Source: Neoroseomonas oryzicola
GTDB taxonomy: Bacteria; Pseudomonadota; Alphaproteobacteria; Acetobacterales; Acetobacteraceae
NCBI RefSeq assembly: GCF_012163135.1
Contig: NZ_JAAVUP010000001.1
Coordinates: 992,001-1,056,000 of the forward strand
Reading direction: 5' to 3'
Length of the DNA stretch: 64,000 nt
This document shows, one piece after another, positions 1 to 7,862 of this stretch. The notes beneath the pieces are model-generated. The model was not told where the DNA came from, did not search any database, and was given only the letters and a program-made list of their open reading frames with translations. Each line of letters starts with the position of its first letter. The stretch's first letter is position 1. The position numbers and the translations under genes were made by a program.

Positions 1-123
1 GTGCTGGGCTGCACCGAGATCCCGCTGGGCATCGCGGCGGGTCCGGCGCTGCCCTTCCCCGTCGCCGACACCATCGACGCGCTGGCGCGCGCCTCGATCG
101 CTTGGGCGAAGCCGGCGGGCTGA
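1..123 (+). CDS. Aspartate/glutamate racemase family protein, C-terminal end only
   Basis: The window opens inside this gene; only the last 40 residues are present. They carry the GCTEIPL motif that holds the second catalytic cysteine of the Asp/Glu/hydantoin racemase superfamily, followed by the usual tail that ends in a helix (DTIDALARASIAWA). The enzyme would interconvert amino-acid enantiomers by a two-cysteine mechanism. The N-terminal domain with the first cysteine lies outside, so substrate preference cannot be judged. The first visible GTG is not taken as a start. Confidence 0.8.
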   Translation: MLGCTEIPLGIAAGPALPFPVADTIDALARASIAWAKPAG

Positions 124-132
124 CAGAGCGCC

Positions 133-477
133 TCAGCGCATGGCGCGCTGGGCGTGCTCCATCTCGCGCTGCAGGAAGAAGTTCAGCACCGTGCGCAGCG
201 TTGCGATGGCGGCGAGCTTGCCGATCTCGTCCCAATCCGGCGCGATGGCGGTGCGCAGGATGTCGGCGGCGAGCGCGAATTCGAGCGCGAGCATCAGCCA
301 GCGCGCAAGGCGCAGCCGCACCGCGTCGCTCATCGGCGTCGCCTCCCCGTCCCCGGAGAAGAAGGCACGCAGGAAGCCGACCACGGCCTGGGCGACGGCA
401 AGGGCCACGACGAGGACCGCCGCGGCCTCCACGGCCACGGCGACCCATTCCGTCCAGAGCTTGATCAGGTCGTGCAT
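133..477 (-). CDS. DUF1622 family small membrane protein
   Basis: A 114-residue protein with a hydrophobic stretch at about residues 10-35 and further hydrophobic segments around 58-75 and 85-100, with a charged linker between them (SGDGEATPMSD). The pattern and the GFLRAFFSG / ALEFALAADILRTAIAPDWDEIGKLA-type segments fit the DUF1622 inner-membrane family, whose function is unknown. It stands alone, convergent with the racemase end on its left, with only 9 bases between the two stop codons. The ATG at 477 is the first possible start. Confidence 0.8.
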   Translation of the reverse strand: MHDLIKLWTEWVAVAVEAAAVLVVALAVAQAVVGFLRAFFSGDGEATPMSDAVRLRLARWLMLALEFALAADILRTAIAPDWDEIGKLAAIATLRTVLNFFLQREMEHAQRAMR

Positions 478-532
478 GCAGCGAGGCTAAGGCAGCCGCG
501 GCGGCGGTGCCAACGCGGCACGCCGCGCCCGC

Positions 533-1204
533 CTACATGTTCTGGCGGGTGATGAAGGCCATGGCGACGTTGTCGCGGAAGGCCGCCCGCTCGACCGCCT
601 TCATGAAGGCGGCGCTGGTATGCGCGTTCAGGATGTTCATCCCGACATGCGGCAGGGTGATCAACGGCCCGATGTGGTTGCCGGGCGCGCGGCTCACCGG
701 GTCCCAGTTGACCCGGAAGTTGACGCCCTTCTTGAACCGCGCGGCGGCGCGGTTGTGCGCGAGGGCGCGACCCGCCGGCGGCGCGTTGTAGGTGATGAAG
801 GGCATGTCGCACATCACGCCGACCACCTGCGCGAGGAAGCCGCCGAGGGAATGCCCGGTCACCATGATGAAGGCGCGCGGATAGGCACGCTGCAGGCCCT
901 GCGCGTACTGGATGCAATCATGCGCCCGGTCCACCTCGGTGTTCATGCCGATCTGGACGTCGTCGACCTTCCAGTCCTTGGCCCCCTTGGACCCGCGGAA
1001 GCTCAGCACGTACTGGTCGGGGCCGCCCTCGAACTTGTAGAAGCCGGCCGAGCCGCCGCCGGCGTCGCCGTCCTTGTTCCAGCCGAGGCGATCGTCGTTC
1101 TTCGGGTCGAAGAAGCCGCCGAGCTGCGTGCCGCCGTCGAAATCGTTGTTCTTGTAGATGGCCTTGGCGGCTGCCGCCGTGTGCCAGACGGTGATGTACG
1201 CCAT
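533..1204 (-). CDS. Lipase (class 3)-like alpha/beta hydrolase
   Basis: A 223-residue protein with the nucleophile-elbow motif GHSLGG (Ser119), preceded by the strand pattern AFIMVT, as in lipase class 3/DUF2974-type hydrolases. A FRGS motif near residue 70 (VLSFRGSKG) matches the oxyanion region of that family. No signal peptide is visible, so it is probably cytosolic or secreted by a non-classical route. The residues after the elbow (ITYNAPPAG) also follow the fold. The Asp and His partners of the triad cannot be assigned with certainty. Substrate unknown. It stands alone on this strand. Confidence 0.72.
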   Translation of the reverse strand: MAYITVWHTAAAAKAIYKNNDFDGGTQLGGFFDPKNDDRLGWNKDGDAGGGSAGFYKFEGGPDQYVLSFRGSKGAKDWKVDDVQIGMNTEVDRAHDCIQYAQGLQRAYPRAFIMVTGHSLGGFLAQVVGVMCDMPFITYNAPPAGRALAHNRAAARFKKGVNFRVNWDPVSRAPGNHIGPLITLPHVGMNILNAHTSAAFMKAVERAAFRDNVAMAFITRQNM

Positions 1205-1357
1205 GTCGCCCCCTGATCCGCGTCAGGCCCACCCCGATGCATGCATGAGGCTATGTTGCGGCGCCGAACCTGTCGAGGCGAGGCGGGCACGCGCCATGAA
1301 GCGCTTCACATCAAGTTGCGGCGAGGATCGCGCCGCGGCCCGGCGGCAGCCGGCGCC

Positions 1358-1597
1358 TCAGTCGCAGAGGCAGCCGTCCGTCGGCCCGGTCTCGCCGCGC
1401 ACGATGTGATGGTCGATCCACTCGGCCACCAGGCGGCGCGCCTCGTTCACCGAGGATTCCGGGTGGTGGATGCGATACAGCGCCGTGCAGGCGCCGAAGG
1501 CGCTGAAGTCGCCCGAGCCCTGCTCGCGCAGTTCCCGGTAGGCCGTCACCACCGCCCGTTCGCAACGCCGGGCGATATGGCTGAAGTCGCGGCCCAT
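1358..1597 (-). CDS. Small hypothetical protein behind a Fur-like operator
   Basis: A 79-residue soluble, mostly helical protein with no family I recognise. Visible features are two single cysteines in the body (RRCERA, FGACTA), a histidine pair (RIHHPE, WIDHHI) and a Cys-x-Cys end (GCLCD). The scattered His/Cys residues and the upstream sequence suggest a metal connection, but that is inference. A promoter-like sequence (TTGAAC, 17 bases, TACTCT on this strand) and two palindromes sit directly upstream. It could act in iron-limitation physiology; no enzymatic role can be proposed. Confidence 0.6.
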   Translation of the reverse strand: MGRDFSHIARRCERAVVTAYRELREQGSGDFSAFGACTALYRIHHPESSVNEARRLVAEWIDHHIVRGETGPTDGCLCD

Positions 1598-1620
1598 GGC
1601 CCAACCCTCCGACAGGTCAG

Positions 1621-1637
1621 TTGCGAATCACTCGCAA
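1621..1637. promoter_or_regulatory. Fur-like palindromic operator
   Basis: The 17-base sequence TTGCGAATCACTCGCAA is an inverted repeat (TTGCGA on both arms). Read as 7-1-7 it is TGCGAAT-C-ACTCGCA, one mismatch from symmetry, which resembles Fur/Irr-type boxes of Alphaproteobacteria. It sits 24-40 bases ahead of the ATG at 1597 and just downstream of a leftward -10 candidate, a position expected for repression. Confidence 0.5.
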
Positions 1638-1646
1638 CACTTGAGC

Positions 1647-1675
1647 AGAGTAGCGACACCTGAACGGGCGTTCAA
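1647..1675 (-). promoter_or_regulatory. Candidate sigma70 promoter with a palindrome over the -35
   Basis: On the minus strand TTGAAC (1675-1670) and TACTCT (1652-1647) are separated by exactly 17 bases and point at the gene starting at 1597. The -35 hexamer lies inside a second palindrome, TGAACG-GG-CGTTCA (1661-1674), of the sort bound by TetR-family repressors. The promoter is therefore flanked by two potential operators. Confidence 0.45.
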
Positions 1676-1734
1676 GTGACGGGGCCGTCATGGGCCCCGC
1701 CCGTCCTTGCAGTGCCGGCCTGCGCGCGGCGGGG

Positions 1735-2808
1735 TCAGCCCGCCGCGACGGCCTCGGCGATCGCCTTGCCCACGTCGACCGTGCCGGCCTGCCCGCCCAT
1801 GTCGCGGGTGCGCGGGCCGCCTTCGGCCAGCAGCCGTTCGATGGTGGCGACGATGCAGTCCGCCGCCTCCTTCTCGCCGAGGTGCTCGAGCATCATCGCC
1901 CCGGACCAGATCTGCCCGATCGGGTTCGCGATCCACTTGCCCGCGATGTCCGGCGCCGAGCCGTGCACCGGCTCGAACATCGAGGGGAAGGTCTTCTCCG
2001 GGTTGATGTTGGCGGAGGCAGCGATGCCGATCGACCCGGCCACCGCGGGCCCGAGGTCCGACAGGATGTCCCCGAACAGGTTCGATCCCACCACCACGTC
2101 GAACCAGTCCGGATGCTGCACGAAGTGCGCGCAGAGGATGTCGATGTGGAACTGGTCCGTCGTCACGCCGGGGTAGTTCTTCGCCATCTCTGCGAAGCGC
2201 TCGTCCCAGTAGGGCATGGTGAAGGTGATGCCGTTCGACTTGGTGGCGGACGTCACCTTCTTGCGCTTGCGCGTCATCGCGAGCTCGAAGGCGTACTTGA
2301 TCACCCGGTCGCAGCCGATCCGCGTCATCACCGTCTGCTGGGAGACGAATTCGCGATCCGTGCCGGGGAACATCCGGCCGCCGATCGAAGAGTATTCGCC
2401 CTCGGTGTTCTCGCGCACCACGTAGAAGTCGATGTCCTCGGGCCCGCGGTTGGCGAGCGGGGTCTTCGACCCCGGCAGCAGCTTGCAGGGGCGCAGGTTC
2501 ACATACTGGTCGAACTGCCGGCGGATCGGGATCAGCAGGCCCCACAGGGAGACATGGTCCGGCACCCCCGGCCAGCCCACGGCGCCGAGGAAGATGGAAT
2601 CGCTGTCCTTCAGTCGGTCCATGCCGTCATCCGGCATCATCTTGCCGGTCTGGGCGTAGGTCTCGCAGGACCAGTCGTAATGGGTCAGCTCCAGCTCGAA
2701 GCCGAAGCGGCGGGCGGCGGCGTCGAGCACGCGCAGGCCCTCGGGCGTGGTTTCCTTGCCGATCCCGTCGCCCGGAATGACGGCGATGCGGTGCTTGCGC
2801 TGGGCCAT
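1735..2808 (-). CDS. ttuC: Tartrate dehydrogenase/decarboxylase-type beta-decarboxylating dehydrogenase
   Basis: A 357-residue member of the isocitrate/isopropylmalate dehydrogenase family. The N-terminus carries IAVIPGDGIGKE, the substrate/metal-binding region DWFDVVVGSNLFGDILSD, and near the C-terminus EPVHGSAPDIAGK. The phrases LGAVGWPGVPDHVSLWGLLIP and YVNLRPCKLLPG are typical of tartrate dehydrogenases, which oxidise tartrate, D-malate or meso-tartrate with NAD+ and Mn2+. The ATG at 2808 has a strong AGGAGG ribosome site 6-7 bases ahead; reading on further upstream would overlap the opposite-strand lipoprotein gene. D-malate versus tartrate preference cannot be told from sequence. Confidence 0.88.
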   Translation of the reverse strand: MAQRKHRIAVIPGDGIGKETTPEGLRVLDAAARRFGFELELTHYDWSCETYAQTGKMMPDDGMDRLKDSDSIFLGAVGWPGVPDHVSLWGLLIPIRRQFDQYVNLRPCKLLPGSKTPLANRGPEDIDFYVVRENTEGEYSSIGGRMFPGTDREFVSQQTVMTRIGCDRVIKYAFELAMTRKRKKVTSATKSNGITFTMPYWDERFAEMAKNYPGVTTDQFHIDILCAHFVQHPDWFDVVVGSNLFGDILSDLGPAVAGSIGIAASANINPEKTFPSMFEPVHGSAPDIAGKWIANPIGQIWSGAMMLEHLGEKEAADCIVATIERLLAEGGPRTRDMGGQAGTVDVGKAIAEAVAAG

Positions 2809-2925
2809 GGGCGCCTCCTGTTGGTCGGGCCGCACCCTAAGGGCGCGAGGGATGAGCGCAAGGTCACCGCGCAGCCCCGCGGCACCGGTGGCATAGTGCA
2901 AGGGAATCGAGGGGGAAGACCGGGC

Positions 2926-3294
2926 ATGGGACACCGCCGCACGATCGCGCTGCTGCTCCTCGGGTCGGGGCTGGCGCTCGGCGCCTGTTCCGAGGATTTC
3001 ACCGAGGCGAAGCCCGCCAATGGCGGCAATGAGCGCACCCTGAGCCGCACCGAGCTGCGCTGGTGCATGTTCAACGACATCCGCATCGAGGCCGCCCGCC
3101 CCGACATGCGCGGCGCCAAGCAAGGCCAAGTGCAGGCCTTCAACACCGCGGTGACCGAATGGAACGCCGCCTGCCGGTCCTACCGCTACAGCCGCAGCGA
3201 CCGCGACGCGGTGCAGCGCCAGGTCGAGGCCCGCCGCCAGCAGCTCGAGACCGAGGGCAAGGCGCGCTTCGCGCTGCGCGAGGCCGGGGGCTGA
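2926..3294 (+). CDS. Small putative lipoprotein
   Basis: A 122-residue protein with a lipoprotein signal: a positively charged start (MGHRR), a hydrophobic core (TIALLLLGSGLAL) and a lipobox LGAC with the cysteine at residue 21. The mature part has two more cysteines (RWCMF and AACRSY) and a C-terminal basic helix that ends ETEGKARFALREAGG. Similar lipoproteins of unknown function are frequent in Acetobacteraceae. A GAGGGGGAAG stretch lies before the ATG. It is divergent from the tartrate dehydrogenase and convergent with glcE, with 9 bases between the stops. Confidence 0.72.
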   Translation: MGHRRTIALLLLGSGLALGACSEDFTEAKPANGGNERTLSRTELRWCMFNDIRIEAARPDMRGAKQGQVQAFNTAVTEWNAACRSYRYSRSDRDAVQRQVEARRQQLETEGKARFALREAGG

Positions 3295-3303
3295 CGGGGC
3301 GTC

Positions 3304-4476
3304 CTACGCCCCCGCCCGCATCCGCCCCGGATTGAGGATCCCCGCCGGATCGAGCGTCGCCTTCACCCGTCGCCCGATGGCCGCGAGCGGCGCAGGTTCC
3401 TCCGGCAGGACCGCGACGGCCATGCGCAGCGCCTCGGGTGCGCGGAACAGCGTGCAGGTCCCGCCCGAAGTGCCGGCCGCCGCGACGATCGCCGCATGCG
3501 CCGCCTCGGTCGCCGGCGCGGCGGCCCAGACGAGCCCCCCGCCCCAGTCGAGCAGCGCCCGACCGCCCAGCGCATCCGCCGCGGCCGCGACGCCAGGCCC
3601 CGCCGAGGGCCGCACCGAGACGCGCCACACGGCCTCCTCCGGCCGTGCGGCCAGCGGCGCCGCGTCGCGCACCTCGCGCCAGAAGGTGCGGCTGGCCTCG
3701 CCCTCGATCGCCGCGAGGTCGCCGAAGCCCGCCAGCGCCTCGCGCAGCCGACCGATGCGGTAGGTGACGGAGGGCGCGAAATCCTCGATCCGCAGCGCCG
3801 CGAGGAGCGGTTCCCCCGGCACCAGCGCCGCGCCCGAGACACCGAAGGGGCTGCCCAGCCCCGCAGACAGCGCCCGCACGCCGGCCGCTGCATCCGGCAC
3901 CGCGACCAGCAGCGTCGCCGTCGCCTCGGGTGCGGGCAGCACCTTCAGCGTGATCTCCGTCATCACGCCGAGCGTCCCGTAGGACCCCGCGAGCAGCTTG
4001 CAGAGGTCGAGGCCGGTGACGTTCTTCAGCACCCGCCCGCCCGACCGCAGCACCTCCCCCGTCCCGTTCACGAAGCGGATGCCGAGGACGTGGTCGCGCA
4101 TCGCACCCCAGGTGATGCGGCGCGGCCCCGACAGGTTCGCGGCCACGATGCCGCCGAGCGTCGCCGGCTGGTCGCTGCCGAAGATCGCGCGCGTGTCGGG
4201 TGGCTCGGCAATCAGGTGCTGGCCCTTCTCGGCCAGCGCCGCCTCGATCTGAGGGATCGGCGTGCCGGCGCGTGCGGACAGCACCAGTTCGGCCGGCCGA
4301 TACAGCGTGATGCCCGAGAGGTTGCGCGTCGAGACGGTGCGCGCGGCCTGCACCGGGCGCAGCAGGCCACGCTTCGATCCGTTGCCCTCGATCGCGACCG
4401 GCTCGCGCGCGGCATGGGCGGCGGCGATGGCGGCGGCGAGGCCGCCCTCGTCCGCGGGAGCGATGAGGTCGCTCAT
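3304..4476 (-). CDS. glcE: Glycolate oxidase subunit GlcE (FAD-binding)
   Basis: A 390-residue FAD-linked oxidase subunit with the PCMH fold. Visible are the FAD-binding segment around GTLGVMTEITLKVLP, the GGIVAANLSGPRRITWGAMRDHVLGI region and the conserved C-terminal LDPAGILNPGRM. GlcE joins GlcD and the iron-sulfur GlcF to oxidise glycolate to glyoxylate at the membrane. Its ATG overlaps the glcD stop by four bases (ATGA), so the two are co-translated. No glcF follows; the next gene downstream lies on the other strand. Confidence 0.9.
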   Translation of the reverse strand: MSDLIAPADEGGLAAAIAAAHAAREPVAIEGNGSKRGLLRPVQAARTVSTRNLSGITLYRPAELVLSARAGTPIPQIEAALAEKGQHLIAEPPDTRAIFGSDQPATLGGIVAANLSGPRRITWGAMRDHVLGIRFVNGTGEVLRSGGRVLKNVTGLDLCKLLAGSYGTLGVMTEITLKVLPAPEATATLLVAVPDAAAGVRALSAGLGSPFGVSGAALVPGEPLLAALRIEDFAPSVTYRIGRLREALAGFGDLAAIEGEASRTFWREVRDAAPLAARPEEAVWRVSVRPSAGPGVAAAADALGGRALLDWGGGLVWAAAPATEAAHAAIVAAAGTSGGTCTLFRAPEALRMAVAVLPEEPAPLAAIGRRVKATLDPAGILNPGRMRAGA

Positions 4477-5918
4477 TCGGCGGCCAGCGGCACGGGCGCG
4501 CCTTCCAGCGGGAAGACCTTGGACGGGTTGAGCAGCCATTGCGGATCGAAGGCGGTTTTGATCGCGCGCTGCTGGTCGAGCTCCCGCGCGGTGAACTGCA
4601 CCGTCATCAGGTCGCGCTTCTCGACGCCGACGCCATGCTCGCCGGTCAGGCAGCCGCCGACCTCGACGCAGAGCTTCAGGATGTCGCCGCCGAAGGCCTC
4701 CGCCTTGCGGAAGGATTCCGGATCGTTGGCATCGAACATGATCAACGGGTGCAGGTTGCCGTCGCCGGCGTGGAACACGTTCGCGACGCCAAGGCCGTAT
4801 TGCGTGCTCATCTCCCCGATACGCTTCAGCACGAAGGGCAGTTCCGAGGTCGGGATGGTCCCGTCCATGCAGAGGTAATCCGGGCTGATACGCCCCACCG
4901 CCCCGAAGGCGCCCTTGCGCCCCTTCCAGATGGCGAGCGACTGCTCGGCGGATTCGGCGACCTTCAGGCTGATCGGGTCGAAGCGCTCGCAGATCGCCTT
5001 GATGCGGTTCAGCAGGTCGTCCTGCTCCGCGACGGAGCCCTCTACCTCGATGATCAGCATCGCCTCGGCATCGAGCGGATAGCCCGCATGGGCGAAGGCC
5101 TCGCAGGCATGGATGCAGGGCTTGTCCATGAATTCGAGCGCGACGGGGATGATGCCGGACCCGATGATGGCGTCGACCGCCGCGCCGGCGATCTCCGTGC
5201 CCTTGAAGGCGGCGAGCATGGCGCGCGCGCCCTCCGGCCCGCGCAGGATGCGCACGGTCACCTCGGTGACCATGCCCAACTGCCCCTCGGACCCGGTGAT
5301 GAGGCCGAGCCAGTCGTATCCCGCGGCGTCGAGATGCACGCCGCCGATGTCGATGATCTCGCCCTCGATGGTGACGAACTTCACGCCGAGCAGGTTGTTG
5401 GCGGTGACGCCGTATTTCAGGCAATGCGCGCCGCCCGAGTTCATCATCACGTTGCCGCCAATCATGCAGGCGAGCTGGCTCGACGGATCGGGCGCGTAGA
5501 AGAAGCCGTCGCCCTCCACCGCCTTGGTGATGCCGATGTTGGTGACGCCCGCCTCGACCACGGCGAAGCGGTCCTCGAGGTCGATCTCGAGGATGCGGTT
5601 CATCCGCATCAGCCCGACGACGACCGCATCCGCCAGCGGCAGCGCGCCACCCGACAGGGACGTCCCCGCCCCGCGCGGCACCACGCGCACGCCGGTCTCG
5701 TTGCAGTAGCGCAGCACGGCGGCGACCTGCTCGGTCGTCGTCGGCAGCACGACCGCGAGCGGGACCTGTCGATAGGCGGCAAGGCCGTCGGTCTCGTAGG
5801 GCTTGAGGCGCGTCGGCTCGCTGATCACCCCGTCTCCGGGGACGATGGTGCGAAGGGCCGCGACGATCTCCTCGCGCCGGGCGAGGATCTCAGGCTTGGG
5901 GGCGGGCAGCGCGATCAC
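4473..5918 (-). CDS. glcD: Glycolate oxidase subunit GlcD (FAD-linked oxidase)
   Basis: A roughly 481-residue FAD-binding oxidoreductase. The PP-loop/FAD motif VVPRGAGTSLSGGALPL, the segment GGNVMMNSGGAHCLKYG, and the C-terminal GEHGVGVEKR and FDPQWLLNPSKVFP are hallmarks of GlcD/D-lactate dehydrogenase proteins. I chose the GTG at 5918 because a GAGAGGAA ribosome site lies eight bases ahead and length then matches the family. An in-frame ATG at 5975 would add 19 unusual residues. It is the first gene of the glcDE pair. D-lactate or 2-hydroxyglutarate are alternative substrates. Confidence 0.9.
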   Translation of the reverse strand: MIALPAPKPEILARREEIVAALRTIVPGDGVISEPTRLKPYETDGLAAYRQVPLAVVLPTTTEQVAAVLRYCNETGVRVVPRGAGTSLSGGALPLADAVVVGLMRMNRILEIDLEDRFAVVEAGVTNIGITKAVEGDGFFYAPDPSSQLACMIGGNVMMNSGGAHCLKYGVTANNLLGVKFVTIEGEIIDIGGVHLDAAGYDWLGLITGSEGQLGMVTEVTVRILRGPEGARAMLAAFKGTEIAGAAVDAIIGSGIIPVALEFMDKPCIHACEAFAHAGYPLDAEAMLIIEVEGSVAEQDDLLNRIKAICERFDPISLKVAESAEQSLAIWKGRKGAFGAVGRISPDYLCMDGTIPTSELPFVLKRIGEMSTQYGLGVANVFHAGDGNLHPLIMFDANDPESFRKAEAFGGDILKLCVEVGGCLTGEHGVGVEKRDLMTVQFTARELDQQRAIKTAFDPQWLLNPSKVFPLEGAPVPLAAE

Positions 5919-6038
5919 GGCGGCGTTCCTCTCGATGCGCGGAAGATGCGCATCGCGGACCCGCGGGGCAAGCATTGCCTCGGCGGTGCGGAAGCGTGCA
6001 GGCTCGCCCGCGCAACGATGCGGGGAAACCGAACCGAG

Positions 6039-6425
6039 ATGCGCAACACTCTCTCCGCCGCGGCCCTTCTGGCCGCCCTGTCAGGCCCCGCCCTCGCGCA
6101 GCAGGCCGGGACCTATGCCGTCGAGGGCCAGGGCGCCGACGGGTCGCGATACCAGGGTACGGCGACGCTGGCCTCGACGGGCAACAACACCTGGCGGGTG
6201 ACCTGGCAGGTCGGCGGCGACCGCGCGCAGGGCGTCGGCTTCCTGATCCCGGAAGGTCCGCTGCTGGTGGTCGGCTATGTGCTGGGGAACCAGATCGGCG
6301 CGGCGGCCTATGCCGTGCAGCCGGACGGCAGCCTGCGCGGCACCTGGACGCAGGGCCAGGGCGGCGGCATCGGGACCGAGATCCTGACGCCCGCCGGCGG
6401 CGGGGGCGCAGCCCCGCGCAAATAG
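6039..6425 (+). CDS. Secreted hypothetical protein
   Basis: About 128 residues with a clear Sec signal (MRNTLSAAALLAALSGPALAQQ, cleavage after ALA). The mature part is a small Gly/Thr-rich beta-type domain with the phrases YAVEGQGADGSRYQGTATL and NTWRVTWQVGG, seen in uncharacterised periplasmic proteins of this bacterial group. Function unknown. An alternative ATG at 6018 would add MRGNRTE before the signal peptide. It is divergent from glcD, and a hairpin terminator follows the stop after one base. Confidence 0.7.
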   Translation: MRNTLSAAALLAALSGPALAQQAGTYAVEGQGADGSRYQGTATLASTGNNTWRVTWQVGGDRAQGVGFLIPEGPLLVVGYVLGNQIGAAAYAVQPDGSLRGTWTQGQGGGIGTEILTPAGGGGAAPRK

Positions 6426-6426
6426 A

Positions 6427-6447
6427 AAGGGGGGCCAAGCCCCCCTT
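6427..6447. terminator. Bidirectional GC-rich hairpin terminator
   Basis: AAGGGGGGC-CAA-GCCCCCCTT forms a nine-base stem with a three-base loop between the converging secreted-protein gene and rpmJ. A-rich bases precede the stem and two T residues close it, so it can serve either strand, although there is no long T tract. Confidence 0.65.
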
Positions 6448-6471
6448 CGCAGCCTCGAAAGGCCCGGGGCC

Positions 6472-6597
6472 TCAGCCCTGGCGGGCCTTCAGGCGCGGGT
6501 TCTTCTTGTTGATGACGTAGACGCGGCCGCGGCGACGCACCAGGACGCAGTTCTTGTCGCGGGTCTTCGCGGTCTTCAGGGAATTGCGGATCTTCAT
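6472..6597 (-). CDS. rpmJ: 50S ribosomal protein L36
   Basis: A 41-residue basic protein beginning [16 protein letters not shown] and ending [12 protein letters not shown]. The sequence follows the B-type (C-minus) L36 pattern: only one cysteine (KNCVLV) is present, so the four-residue zinc site of the classical form is absent. It is a component of the large ribosomal subunit. As is common in Alphaproteobacteria it is a monocistronic gene away from the ribosomal operons. A GAGG ribosome site lies before the ATG. Confidence 0.93.
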   Translation of the reverse strand: MKIRNSLKTAKTRDKNCVLVRRRGRVYVINKKNPRLKARQG

Positions 6598-6739
6598 GGC
6601 TTACCTCGTGAGGCCGCGCTTCTAGGGGGGCGGTTTCGGCAAGTCAACCTCGCCGGGCGCCGCAACCGGCCCAAGGCGCCACTTTCGCCTGAAAACGGCG
6701 GTCGGGCGCGGGTTCCGTGACCCCGCGCCCGATGCGGCG

Positions 6740-7264
6740 TCAGGCGGGAATCCGCTGCTCGTATTCCTGCATCAGCCGGCTCCAGCCATCCCAGAAGGGC
6801 GGCGGCACCGTGCCCGAAAGCCGCGCGGCCAGCACATCCAGATGCGCATGCCAGCCGGCCGAGACCTTCAGCAACATGCCGCGATCCGGCAGGCGGCGAT
6901 GCGTCACCGTCAGCCGCACCTTCTGCCCGGCCGGCGCCAGGTCGAAGGTCACCCCGTCGCTGCTCCCCCAGGTGAAGGCGAGCCGCCGCGGCGGGTCCAG
7001 TTCGGTGATCCGGCATTCGAGGCGGTGCTCCGCGTCGAAGCCGTCCGGCCGGCGGCTCGGCGGGTCGTTCAGCTCATCGTTGCGCCAGACGAGCTCGAAG
7101 GCGGCGCCGACGCGAAGTTCCATCGCGCCGGCGGCAAGCCACTGCCGGCGCAACTCGCTGCGCGTAAGGTAGTCCCAGACGCGCTCGATCGGACCCGGCA
7201 GCAGGCGCTGGATCTCCAGCGTCATCGGCTCGGTCAGGACACCATGGGGGGCGAGGTCGTTCAT
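6740..7264 (-). CDS. SRPBCC/AHSA1-domain protein paired with ArsR regulator
   Basis: A 174-residue START-like protein of the activator of Hsp90 ATPase (AHSA1/SRPBCC) family, with the typical opening TLEIQRLLPGPIERVWDYLTRSELRRQW and the internal W-F-x-LVWRND/PPRRLAFTW segments. Such proteins bind hydrophobic ligands; the ligand here is unknown. The start codon overlaps the stop of the preceding ArsR gene (ATGA), a very common two-gene unit in which the regulator controls the SRPBCC protein. Confidence 0.85.
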   Translation of the reverse strand: MNDLAPHGVLTEPMTLEIQRLLPGPIERVWDYLTRSELRRQWLAAGAMELRVGAAFELVWRNDELNDPPSRRPDGFDAEHRLECRITELDPPRRLAFTWGSSDGVTFDLAPAGQKVRLTVTHRRLPDRGMLLKVSAGWHAHLDVLAARLSGTVPPPFWDGWSRLMQEYEQRIPA

Positions 7265-7623
7265 CGGTCGTCTCCTCGGGGTGGGGGGGTCTTCGAATCC
7301 GCCTCGCGCAGCAGGCGTTCCAGTTCGTCGAGGCGGCTGGTCCAGAAGTGCTCGTAGAAGCCGAGCCACTCATGCGCGCTCGCCAGCGGCCCGGGCTCGA
7401 GACGGCAGAGATGCGTGCGCCCGCGCACCTCGCGCCGGATCAGCCCGGCATTCTCCAGCGCCTTGACGTGCTTCGATGCGGCAGCGAGCGACATGGCGAA
7501 GGGTTCGGCCAATTGCCCAACGCTGCGCTCGCCGCCGGCCAGGTCGCGCAGCATCCGGCGGCGGGTGGCGTCGCCCAGGGCGTGAAAGACGGCGTCCAGC
7601 GGGGCGGGATTTGATTCAACCAT
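7261..7623 (-). CDS. ArsR-family winged-helix transcriptional regulator
   Basis: A 120-residue regulator starting MVESNPAPLDAVFHALGDATRRRMLRDL, the classic ArsR N-terminal helix pair, with recognition helix AAASKHVKALENAGLI and wing RREVRGRTHLCRLEP. There is no metal-binding CxC in helix 3, so it is of the SdpR-like, non-metal subgroup that sits next to SRPBCC proteins. I prefer the ATG at 7623 to the one at 7659, because the extra 12 residues fall in operator-like DNA. It is probably autoregulated through the palindromes at 7614-7671. Confidence 0.87.
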   Translation of the reverse strand: MVESNPAPLDAVFHALGDATRRRMLRDLAGGERSVGQLAEPFAMSLAAASKHVKALENAGLIRREVRGRTHLCRLEPGPLASAHEWLGFYEHFWTSRLDELERLLREADSKTPPPRGDDR

Positions 7624-7671
7624 GTGGTTGAATATCAGGGCGCGCAGCGGAATAGTCAACCAAATTGTTGA
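7614..7671. promoter_or_regulatory. Two palindromic operators for the ArsR-type regulator
   Basis: ATTCAACCATGTGGTTGAAT (7614-7633) spans the regulator's own start codon. TCAACCAAATTGTTGA (7656-7671) lies 23 bases further upstream. Both share the TCAACCA half site and are near-perfect inverted repeats. Their position fits autorepression. Confidence 0.55.
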
Positions 7672-7690
7672 ATATGGGCGCGACAGAAGG

Positions 7691-7859
7691 GAGAGGGGCG
7701 TCGCCCCTCTCCGGGCCTCTCCCCACCAAAGGCCTAAGGGCCTTTGGAAACCTCAAGATTCAGGGCAATCGCCGACGGGCCGGGTGCGCGCCGAGGCCCG
7801 GTGTCCAGAGGCCTTTCGGTCTCTGGCGGGTGGTGTCCGGGGAGGGCAGCGCCCTCCCC
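7691..7859. repeat. Modular intergenic hairpin element, copy A
   Basis: Four successive hairpins: GAGAGGGGCG-T-CGCCCCTCTC (7691-7711), CCAAAGGCC/GGCCTTTGG (7726-7747), CCAGAGGCC/GGTCTCTGG (7805-7826) and GGGGAGGGC/GCCCTCCCC (7839-7859). The last starts four bases beyond the acyl-CoA dehydrogenase stop, so it can end that transcript. Related elements occur at 18755-18859 and 27144-27352. Confidence 0.7.
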
Positions 7860-7862
7860 GCC

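Noticed and set aside
3304..5424. A frameshift or fusion joining glcD and glcE
   Set aside because: The long frame only reads glcD in the wrong phase before the true glcE start at 4476. Both genes are intact and overlap by ATGA.
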